Source: JAUWQU01 sp964605095 (lineage in GTDB: Bacteria; Planctomycetota; Phycisphaerae; SM23-33). Taken from it: 5,288 nt of DNA. This document shows positions 1 through 4,667 of the stretch, in pieces. Each line of letters begins with the position of its first letter. The first letter of the stretch is position 1. Location: assembly GCA_964605095.1 (NCBI GenBank), contig CAZSBS010000305.1, forward strand, positions 1-5,288. Reading direction: 5' to 3'. Both the position numbers and the translations under genes were made by a program. The notes beneath the pieces were generated by a model. The model was not told where the DNA came from. It searched no databases and was given only the letters and a program-made list of their open reading frames with translations.

Positions 1-18
1 GACGGATGAATTATTGGC

Positions 19-60
19 TTGACGGGCGGGCCTTACTCATAGAAGGCTTCGCCCCGTCAA
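19..60. repeat. Nested inverted repeat / long hairpin
   Basis: TTGACGGG at 19-26 is perfectly complementary to CCCGTCAA at 53-60. Inside it, GCCTT (30-34) pairs with AAGGC (43-47), and C27-G28 can pair with C50-G51, leaving C52 as a bulge and an 8-nt loop at 35-42. The result is a nearly continuous stem of about 15 pairs. It overlaps a possible TGA stop at 20-22 of a gene to the left, so it could terminate or protect that transcript, but no T-run follows it. Confidence 0.55.
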
Positions 61-63
61 CCG

Positions 64-82
64 CCAGCCACATCGAGGCTGG
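64..82. repeat. Short perfect hairpin
   Basis: CCAGCC at 64-69 and GGCTGG at 77-82 form a perfect 6-bp stem with a 7-nt loop. It lies four bases after the larger hairpin at 19-60, giving two stem-loops in a row. There is no T-tract, and the function is unknown. Confidence 0.4.
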
Positions 83-270
83 ACTTGCCGGCAATCTTAC
101 TCTGTATGATGTACCCAGATTTCCGGTGTCAGTTGAACCCGTTGCTCTTCCGCCATCAGGCCTGCCTTTCCCCTCGATAGGACGGTCATTGATTATGCGC
201 GTGAAACCAAGAATATGCAAGATCACATCAGCGTCGCTGTTCGTAAGGAATATCGCGGGCAGCTACCAAA

Positions 271-597
271 TCAGGACTCCGATGTTTCTCGCTTGTCGTC
301 CGTTTTGTCGAACAGATCCGCATCGGCATCCAGGGGATTGTCGGGGTCCAGGGGCTTCGGTCTTCGCTTTACAGCTTCGACCCGACAGGTCGTCGTCTCA
401 AGAGCGGAGGGGAGCTTTGTGCGGACTAGCGAGGCGAGAGTGTTGCCGATCGCGCCGAAGCAGATCTGCAATACGCCCAAGGCCGCGACGATTGCCCAGA
501 GGGCAGGCACTTCCCGGTGGCCTGGCAGATTCTCCAGCATAAACCCCAAGCCAATCCCGGCCGTGATGAAGCCCACAACAATCACGAGTACGTACAT
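271..597 (-). CDS. Small two-helix membrane protein, function unknown
   Basis: The predicted protein has 108 residues. Two hydrophobic stretches, about residues 2-21 and 32-52, look like transmembrane helices joined by a short loop (ENLPGHRE). The C-terminal half is polar: a basic patch (KRRPK, about 77-81) and then an Asp-rich tail (84-101, with D84, D86, D90, D92, D94, D97, D100 and D101). The positive-inside rule suggests both ends are cytoplasmic, which is inference. I chose the ATG at 597 because AAAGGGG lies 6 bases upstream and the first helix begins straight after it. The frame stays open to an ATG at 687 and a GTG at 690, but those extra 30-31 residues are Arg/Ser-rich and have no ribosome binding site. 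No catalytic motif or family is recognised. The nearest gene to the right is divergent, so this appears to be a single-gene unit. It could be a spurious ORF, but the hydrophobic pattern and binding site argue that it is real. Confidence 0.65.
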   Translation of the reverse strand: MYVLVIVVGFITAGIGLGFMLENLPGHREVPALWAIVAALGVLQICFGAIGNTLASLVRTKLPSALETTTCRVEAVKRRPKPLDPDNPLDADADLFDKTDDKRETSES

Positions 598-603
598 ACC
601 GAA

Positions 604-610
604 CCCCTTT
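604..610 (-). promoter_or_regulatory. Shine-Dalgarno sequence for the small membrane protein
   Basis: Read on the minus strand, AAAGGGG ends 6 bases before the ATG at 597. It is the best ribosome binding site in the window and is the reason for preferring this start over the upstream ATG (687) and GTG (690), which have none. Confidence 0.5.
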
Positions 611-802
611 CTGGCCTGCACGCGTGTTGCCGACGAGGCGTCGGGGGATCGCCGCCCCCGATGGCGGATGCGCTCGTCGCCAGCCATCACGATGTTCGTA
701 AGCAGGTTCGCGCGCGGCCGGGGCTAAGTCAAGGGATTATGAGAATTTCGGCACACCCGCCCATCACTGTCGAGCGTAACGTGGTCCGGGCCAGTCTGGT
801 CG

Positions 803-814
803 GGTTCCGGTTCC
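803..814. repeat. 6-bp tandem duplication
   Basis: GGTTCC occurs twice in direct succession, followed by a G-run. It is one of four short two-copy tandem repeats in this intergenic region and could arise by chance on its own. Confidence 0.35.
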
Positions 815-837
815 GGGGGGTGGAATTGAAGATCGGG

Positions 838-851
838 GATTTCAGATTTCA
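838..851. repeat. 7-bp tandem duplication (GATTTCA x2)
   Basis: GATTTCA is repeated exactly twice. Read on the minus strand it is a CTGAAAT-type heptamer, similar in period and composition to the degenerate CTGCAAC-type heptamers at 4612-4636 in the other long intergenic region. Confidence 0.45.
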
Positions 852-896
852 GAATGGTCGGGGCCCCCCCAACGGGGCAGGCAAGGGCCGATGGTG

Positions 897-908
897 CCGG
901 CGCGCCGG
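897..908. repeat. 12-bp perfect palindrome
   Basis: CCGGCGCGCCGG is fully self-complementary. It lies just left of the two terminator-like hairpins at 913-951 and right of a GGGGCCCC palindrome (860-867), making a cluster of four GC-rich dyads in about 90 bp. Each may be chance in GC-rich DNA, but the clustering is notable. Confidence 0.4.
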
Positions 909-912
909 GAAC

Positions 913-930
913 GCCCCATTCGGGGCTTCT
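913..930 (+). terminator. Possible intrinsic terminator, plus strand
   Basis: GCCCC (913-917) and GGGGC (922-926) form a 5-bp stem with a 4-nt loop (ATTC), followed by TTCTT. The T-rich tail is short and interrupted, so this is weak. No convincing plus-strand gene lies to the left for it to serve. Confidence 0.3.
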
Positions 931-932
931 TG

Positions 933-951
933 AAAAACCGCCTTACGGCGG
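933..951 (-). terminator. Possible intrinsic terminator, minus strand
   Basis: Read on the minus strand, CCGCC (951-947), a 4-nt loop and GGCGG (942-938) are followed directly by TTTTT (937-933), the classic stem plus U-run. The stem is only 5 bp but all G-C. No minus-strand gene lies immediately to the right, so it either ends an unannotated short transcript starting between about 952 and 1110 or blocks antisense transcription. Confidence 0.45.
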
Positions 952-980
952 CACTACGAACCTCCCGTAACTGAGCATTA

Positions 981-998
981 CTGTTTTCTCTGTTTTCA
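981..998. repeat. 9-bp tandem duplication (8 of 9 matching)
   Basis: CTGTTTTCT is followed directly by CTGTTTTCA. The T-rich element lies just upstream of the tandem TATAAT hexamers and gives this part of the leader a local AT bias, which may help promoter opening; that role is inference. Confidence 0.35.
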
Positions 999-1021
999 GG
1001 GAAGCACCTTGGCGGGCGTAT

Positions 1022-1043
1022 GGCCTATAATGGGCCTATAATG
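1022..1043. repeat. 11-bp exact tandem duplication containing TATAAT
   Basis: GGCCTATAATG occurs twice with no gap (1022-1032 and 1033-1043). A degenerate third version, GGGCCTTATAG, is seen at 1081-1091. The unit length is close to one helical turn, so the two TATAAT cores face the same side of the DNA. Confidence 0.7.
1026..1042 (+). promoter_or_regulatory. Two tandem -10 hexamers upstream of the methyltransferase gene
   Basis: Perfect TATAAT hexamers lie at 1026-1031 and 1037-1042, each a full match to the sigma-70 -10 consensus. No good -35 hexamer is present about 17 bp upstream of either (AGCACC at 1003-1008 and GGGCGT at 1014-1019 are poor). Transcription from the right-hand copy would begin near 1049, downstream of the ATG at 1045, which favours the internal ATG at 1114 as translation start. 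In a GC-rich intergenic region two perfect matches are unlikely to be trivial, but promoter activity is inferred. Confidence 0.45.
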
Positions 1044-1113
1044 GATGTTGACAGTGCGAGTAACCGGATGCATTCCGGCCGGGCCTTATAGCCGTAACGA
1101 TGGACAGTACAAT

Positions 1114-2133
1114 ATGTTACAAAACGCCTTCCGCAATGTACTCCGAGAAGCCCAAAGTCAAGGCCGCTGCATGGTTGCCCCGCTGGTCGGTCTGCCCAGC
1201 CTCAACATAATCGACAGCACGGTCAAGCTGGCTCAGCAGAACTACGCCGAGCACTTCCGGGCGATGAAGGCGATTGCGGACACGTTTGCCCCGGATGTGA
1301 TATTTCCGCTGATGGACTTGTCCGTTGAGGCGAATGCCCTCGGGCGATACACCATCTTCCCAACGACACATTCCGCCACTGTCGTCAAAGACCACTTTTG
1401 CCTTGAGGAACTGGTCAATGGCGATCGTATCAGAATATCCTTCGACACGCGTCTTCGCGGCTATGTTGAGACGGTGAAACTGATGTGCGTCGGGCTGCCG
1501 GATTCCATTCTCAAGGGAGCCTATGTGGCGGGGCCTTATTCTCTGGCAGCCCTGATAATGGGCGCCGAAGAAGCCGCCATTGCCACTGTTCTCAGCCCGG
1601 ACGAATTGCACGAGCTCTGCCGATTCACCACGAATAAGATTGAACAATACATCAGGCTGCTCATCGCCGCGGGTACGCAAGTGCTGTGTATCCTTGAGCC
1701 CAGCGCCGTGATGCTGGGCCCGCAGCAGTTTTCCACCTTCTCCGCCGACTATGTGAATCACATTGTCCGCAGTTGCGAATACACGGGCGTGGCCATGGTA
1801 TACCACACGTGCGGCAACACGATGCACCTCGTCGGCAAGATGGTGGAGGCAGGGGTGGATGGAGTAAGCCTGGATTCTCCTGAGGCCGGGGTGGACCTGC
1901 CCGCGGTGGCCCGCAAACTGCCGCCGGATGTGGCGATCATAGGCAACATCAACCCGACGGGCACGATTCTCAAAGGCAAGCCCGAAGATGTCGAAGTCGA
2001 GGTGACCGATCTTCTTGACCGGATGAAACCCCATCCCAATTTCGTCCTGAGTACCGGCTGTGACCTGCCTCAGGAAACCCCTCTGGAAAACATCCACGCG
2101 TTCATGCGCGCGGGCCGTCGATATCGAAGGTAG
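1114..2133 (+). CDS. Uroporphyrinogen decarboxylase-family protein, MtaA/CmuA-type methyltransferase
   Basis: The 339-residue protein has the URO-D fold pattern of methylcobamide:coenzyme M-type methyltransferases, which move a methyl group from a corrinoid protein to a thiol. The expected zinc ligands H-x-C...C are visible as H231 and C233 (motif HTCGN) and C316 (motif STGCDLP). Other family hallmarks are FPLMDLSVEANALG near residues 65-78, EPSAVMLGP near 195-203, GVDGVSLDS, IIGNINPTG and the ending TPLENIHAFMRAGRRY. The N-terminal RxxxR-type substrate motif of true HemE is absent, so a heme-pathway decarboxylase is unlikely. I prefer the ATG at 1114 because MLQNAFRNVL matches where family members begin and because of the tandem -10 elements; the frame also allows ATG 1045 (362 aa), which follows an in-frame TAA directly. 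Neither start has a clear Shine-Dalgarno site. Several ATA isoleucine codons suggest a lower GC bias than the gene to the right. The methyl donor and acceptor cannot be told: no corrinoid protein gene is adjacent. Confidence 0.85.
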   Translation: MLQNAFRNVLREAQSQGRCMVAPLVGLPSLNIIDSTVKLAQQNYAEHFRAMKAIADTFAPDVIFPLMDLSVEANALGRYTIFPTTHSATVVKDHFCLEELVNGDRIRISFDTRLRGYVETVKLMCVGLPDSILKGAYVAGPYSLAALIMGAEEAAIATVLSPDELHELCRFTTNKIEQYIRLLIAAGTQVLCILEPSAVMLGPQQFSTFSADYVNHIVRSCEYTGVAMVYHTCGNTMHLVGKMVEAGVDGVSLDSPEAGVDLPAVARKLPPDVAIIGNINPTGTILKGKPEDVEVEVTDLLDRMKPHPNFVLSTGCDLPQETPLENIHAFMRAGRRYRR

Positions 2134-2175
2134 AGTTTGGCGCCTTTTGGGCGGCTGGCGGACTTGTGGCGGGTA

Positions 2176-2207
2176 TGCCAGTGGTATCATTTATGACATT
2201 GCCGGCA
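2176..2207 (+). terminator. Hairpin between convergent genes, possible terminator
   Basis: The 32-base segment folds symmetrically on itself: TGCC (2176-2179) pairs with GGCA (2204-2207) and TCAT (2187-2190) faces ATGA (2193-2196). Between them are G-C and T-A pairs, three G-U wobbles and two mismatches. The wobbles pair only in the plus-strand RNA, where the methyltransferase transcript would run; on the minus strand they become C-A mismatches. No T-run follows, so rho-independent termination is uncertain. Confidence 0.35.
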
Positions 2208-2210
2208 CAG

Positions 2211-4322
2211 TCACGCCCCCAGGACGCATTCCATCTGGATGTCCAGCAGGTCCGACGACAGGAGGGGCCTGTCTCGGCCGATCTGGCGGTGGACACTGTC
2301 GGCCCATTTGAGCATTGCTTCCACGACGGTCTGGTCGAATTGTGTGCCGGCGTTGTCGGCCAGGATTCGCAGGGCCTCTGGCACGGACTTCGCGTCGCGA
2401 TAAACTCGCGTGGAGGTAATGGCGTCGAACGAGTCAGCCACGGCGAGTATTCGCGCGCCTAATGGGATTGCGGTTCCGGCCAGGCCGTCGGGGTAGCCCT
2501 GTCCGTCCCACCGCTCGTGGTGGTGGCGGACGATCGGCAACTCGCGCTCGAGGAACCGCATCTGGTCGAGGATCCGCGCTGCGATTACCGGGTGCTGCTG
2601 CATTATCCGCAGTTCGTTCGGGGTGAGCTTTCCAGGGCACAGCAGGACCGAGTCGCGGACGCCGATCTTGCCGAGGTCGTGGATGACGGCCGCGCGATGG
2701 ATGACGGCCACCTCCTCGTCCGGCAGGCCGAGCGCCTCGGCTATGCTGACGGCGTAACGCATGGTGTTTTCGGAATGCTGCTTGGTGTACGGGTCGCGTG
2801 CGTCGAGCGCCTTGACGAAACCGCCGATGCTCTGGATGAAGGCTTCCTTCGCCTGCGATGAAATGTCCACCAGCTTTTCCCGCAGGTCGATGATCTCCTG
2901 GCCCTCATCCTCGCTGATAGCGGATGGATCCTTGGACATGCTGGCCCAGGACTCGGTCCTGTTTCGCCCGGCCTCCTTGGCGCGGTAGAGGGCCATGTCG
3001 GCCCGGCGGAGCAGTTCGTTGGCGCTTACGCCGGGGCATGAGCGGTTGTCGACCACGCCGCAACTGATGGTCAGCGCGACGCCCTCGGCCACGAGCATTC
3101 CGTCTATCTGTTTTCGGATTCGCTCCAGGACGAGGAATCCGCCCTCCAGTTCGGTTTCAGGCAGCAGCAGCACGAACTCATCGCCGCCGAAGCGGGCGAG
3201 CACGTCGCTGGTCCGCTTGTTGCGGCCCATGCAGGCCGCCACCAGCTTCAGGGCCGTGTCGCCGCCGGCGTGGCCAAGGTTGTCGTTTACGGACTTGAAG
3301 TTGTCCACGTCCACCATTGCCAGGCAGAAGGGGCAGTCGTGGCGGGCGGCGCGGGCGCATTCTTCTTCCAGCCGGCGCTCGAAGGGCATCCGCGTGCCAA
3401 CGCCCGTCAGTGGGTCTATCGAGGTCTTGCGCATGAGTTCCTCGTGGCGGACGGCGCTGGTCAGGTTGGCCTCGAGGATGTTCTGCACCAGCGAGCCCTT
3501 GTACTCGAGCAGGTCGCTGGCGGCCTCGCCGGCAAGATCGCAGATGCACAGCCGGCCCAGCAGTTTGGCGCCGGCGCCCTGCTCGCCGCCTCGCATCAGC
3601 AGCGGAATGACCATACGGAACCGGCCCTCGACCGCGGCTGCACATGACGGGGCCACGGGGGCGACCTTCGCCTTCTCATCTCCGTGTGTCTTGCCCAGAC
3701 CGGGCAGGTCCTGCGAAGCACAGGCGCATTCATGCCGCTCGATAAGCGGCCCGACGGGAATATCCCTGCCTCCAGGCAGGTGCAGCACGCACCGCCTTGC
3801 GCCAAAGATCGCCGGCACGTTGCGCGTGACCATATCCACAACGTCGCCAAGGTCCAGGCTCTGAAGCGAACTGGAAAGCGTCGCCGCCTGCTCGGCCGCC
3901 ATTCGCATGGAGCGGTCGTGCTCGATCTGACGAGCCATGACGTCACGGCTCGAGGCCATGCCGACGAGCACCCCGTCGCGAACCAACGGCAGATGACGGA
4001 TTCTCCGCGTGGTCATGATCCGCTGAATCTTGTGCAGCGGCGTGCCGTCCTCGCAACAGACCACATCGGCCGTCATGGCCTGCTCGACAGTGATCGACTC
4101 AAGGCTCCTGCCATTGCCCAGGCCCCGAGTTATTACATCCCGCTCCGAGATGATCCCCTTCAGGGCCCTCGCATCGTCCACAACAACGACGCATCCGACC
4201 GACCGCTGCTTCATAAGTTCTACGGCCTGCTGCAAGGAGGCTTCTGGGCCGATCGTCACAACATCCCGCGGCTCAGCAACAGGTGGCTGATTATTCCGAG
4301 CGTCGGTTATCTTTCGATTCAT
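2211..4322 (-). CDS. Bifunctional c-di-GMP enzyme: CBS-CBS, sensory segment, GGDEF, HD-GYP
   Basis: The 703-residue soluble signalling protein has no signal peptide or membrane segment. Two CBS motifs (about 20-66 and 79-135) probably form an adenine-nucleotide-binding pair. Residues 141-296 form a divergent, possibly GAF-like sensor with clustered Cys/His (H197, C199, C201, C227, C259, C261). The GGDEF domain (about 297-456) has DPLTG 303-307, DVDNFKSVND, GHAGGD and an intact GGDEF at 379-383, plus the allosteric inhibitory site RTSD (370-373) exactly five residues before it. A charged linker leads to HD-GYP (about 486-681) with H516, HD 548-549, K552, H577, HHHERWDGQGYP 600-611 and D630, all expected metal and catalytic residues. 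Both synthesis of c-di-GMP from GTP and its hydrolysis therefore look possible. The start is ATG 4322, with AGGG just upstream; a TTG at 4334 would add four residues. It is convergent with the methyltransferase gene. Its regulation is unclear: no c-di-GMP riboswitch was seen upstream. Confidence 0.92.
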   Translation of the reverse strand: MNRKITDARNNQPPVAEPRDVVTIGPEASLQQAVELMKQRSVGCVVVVDDARALKGIISERDVITRGLGNGRSLESITVEQAMTADVVCCEDGTPLHKIQRIMTTRRIRHLPLVRDGVLVGMASSRDVMARQIEHDRSMRMAAEQAATLSSSLQSLDLGDVVDMVTRNVPAIFGARRCVLHLPGGRDIPVGPLIERHECACASQDLPGLGKTHGDEKAKVAPVAPSCAAAVEGRFRMVIPLLMRGGEQGAGAKLLGRLCICDLAGEAASDLLEYKGSLVQNILEANLTSAVRHEELMRKTSIDPLTGVGTRMPFERRLEEECARAARHDCPFCLAMVDVDNFKSVNDNLGHAGGDTALKLVAACMGRNKRTSDVLARFGGDEFVLLLPETELEGGFLVLERIRKQIDGMLVAEGVALTISCGVVDNRSCPGVSANELLRRADMALYRAKEAGRNRTESWASMSKDPSAISEDEGQEIIDLREKLVDISSQAKEAFIQSIGGFVKALDARDPYTKQHSENTMRYAVSIAEALGLPDEEVAVIHRAAVIHDLGKIGVRDSVLLCPGKLTPNELRIMQQHPVIAARILDQMRFLERELPIVRHHHERWDGQGYPDGLAGTAIPLGARILAVADSFDAITSTRVYRDAKSVPEALRILADNAGTQFDQTVVEAMLKWADSVHRQIGRDRPLLSSDLLDIQMECVLGA

Positions 4323-4494
4323 ATGGCCCTGCAAGGCATATTAAGAGCATCTTGGCACCTTATTCTCTTCGGTTTCCCAAGGCCGCTCTTTAACTCAAAA
4401 GGCAATTTCCTACGCAATTGCTTGCTAATGGGCAATTCAGGTGCTTCGCCCACCCAAACGGGGCGTGGAATAAGCAGCCAATTGCCGTAAGTCC

Positions 4495-4527
4495 AAAAAA
4501 AACTGGCAGCAAAAACCAAAACCTGCC
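4495..4527 (-). terminator. Possible intrinsic terminator downstream of the malic enzyme gene
   Basis: Read on the minus strand, GGCAG (4527-4523) and CTGCC (4509-4505) form a 5-bp stem around a 13-nt T-rich loop, then two bases and an unbroken run of eight T (4502-4495). The T-run is strong but the stem is short and the loop long. It lies about 140 bases past the malic enzyme stop and would separate that transcript from the c-di-GMP gene. Confidence 0.4.
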
Positions 4528-4531
4528 GGCC
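4521..4531. repeat. 11-bp direct repeat, copy 1
   Basis: ACCTGCCGGCC here recurs exactly at 4630-4640, 109 bp away. The copy overlaps a 10-bp perfect palindrome, GCCGGCCGGC (4525-4534). Both copies lie in the intergenic region. Confidence 0.45.
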
Positions 4532-4611
4532 GGCATATTTCGCGGTTCGGTTTTCGGATTTGCCAGAGGGCGGAATACCCACCAATTCTGAATCGCCACA
4601 TAAGAGCATTC

Positions 4612-4636
4612 CCGCATCCGCAATCTGCAACCTGCC
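4612..4636. repeat. Degenerate heptamer repeat
   Basis: Units CCGCAT, CCGCAAT, CTGCAAC and CTGCC follow each other with a spacing of six to seven bases. The pattern resembles slippage-derived heptamer tracts and echoes the GATTTCA duplication at 838-851 read on the opposite strand. Confidence 0.4.
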
Positions 4637-4640
4637 GGCC
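4630..4640. repeat. 11-bp direct repeat, copy 2
   Basis: Exact second copy of ACCTGCCGGCC (first at 4521-4531). It is followed by the AGCTTCAGCGAAGG segment, which can form a small hairpin 12 bases from the malic enzyme stop codon. Confidence 0.45.
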
Positions 4641-4667
4641 ATAGCTTCAGCGAAGGCGGGGCCGCAA

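Larger units (their letters stand above)
1..270. other. Intergenic region with no convincing gene
   Basis: No reading frame here looks like a known protein. One plus-strand frame is open from the window edge to a TGA at 20-22 (last residues TDELLA), so the extreme left could be the tail of a gene outside the window, but six codons are too few to support it. The frames open further in, on either strand, give low-complexity translations without recognisable motifs. Two hairpins (19-60 and 64-82, listed separately) are the only clear structure. No T-tract terminator was found for the minus-strand gene that ends at 271. Confidence 0.5.
598..1113. other. Region between divergent genes, rich in repeats and dyads
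   Basis: This region separates the minus-strand membrane-protein gene from the plus-strand methyltransferase gene. It contains four two-copy tandem duplications with units of 6, 7, 9 and 11 bp (803-814, 838-851, 981-998, 1022-1043). Four GC-rich dyads lie between 860 and 951, two of them terminator-like. On the minus strand TTGACT (732-727) and CATAAT (741-736) resemble promoter hexamers, but they are in the wrong order and have no good partners, so I do not call a promoter for the membrane gene. I saw no cobalamin riboswitch consensus upstream of the methyltransferase gene. The longest plus-strand frame (517-933) mostly overlaps the membrane gene and looks non-coding. Confidence 0.55.
4323..4667. 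other. Lower-GC intergenic region between two minus-strand genes
   Basis: The 345 bp between the malic enzyme stop and the c-di-GMP gene start are visibly more AT-rich than either gene, with A-runs at 4495-4502 and 4511-4515. The word GCAATT recurs at 4402, 4414 and 4432 and in inverted form at 4480; GGCAATT 4431-4437 can pair with AATTGCC 4480-4486 around an inner CGCCC/GGGCG stem (4447-4451 and 4461-4465). Minus-strand frames at 4319-4642 and 4390-4623 stay open, but their Trp/Phe-rich translations match no family. A CTTC-AGC-GAAG mini-hairpin (4645-4655) lies just after the malic enzyme stop. No clear promoter for the c-di-GMP gene was found. Confidence 0.5.

Noticed and set aside
19..60. 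Integron attC-like site
   Set aside because: The long imperfect hairpin suggested it, but the conserved RYYYAAC/GTTRRRY ends are absent and no gene-cassette context is visible.
11..226. 71-codon minus-strand frame after the membrane-protein gene
   Set aside because: No recognisable motif, no Shine-Dalgarno site and low-complexity composition; it may be real but cannot be supported.
6..542. 178-codon plus-strand frame at the left end
   Set aside because: Its second half is opposite the membrane-protein gene and the first half matches no family; there is no ribosome binding site at the ATG.
1048..1053. Perfect TTGACA -35 hexamer
   Set aside because: It lies downstream of both TATAAT boxes, and no acceptable -10 hexamer is found 16-18 bp to its right (CATTCC at 17), so it is not paired as a promoter.
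598..1113. Cobalamin riboswitch upstream of the methyltransferase gene
   Set aside because: I looked for a B12-box-like consensus because of the corrinoid link and found none; the dyads present do not fit that architecture.
1114..2133. Heme-pathway uroporphyrinogen decarboxylase (HemE)
   Set aside because: The N-terminal Arg-containing substrate motif of HemE is missing, while the HxC...C zinc pattern of methyltransferases is present.
1117..2190. 357-codon open frame antisense to the methyltransferase gene
   Set aside because: Its translation has no recognisable domain and is rich in Arg, His and Gln, as expected from the complement of a GC-rich gene. The plus-strand frame has clear family motifs throughout.
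2995..4490. Long plus-strand frames (2995-3864 and 3684-4490) opposite the c-di-GMP gene
   Set aside because: Ser/Pro/Arg-rich translations without motifs, lying opposite the intact GGDEF, sensory and CBS coding sequence; typical shadows in GC-rich DNA.
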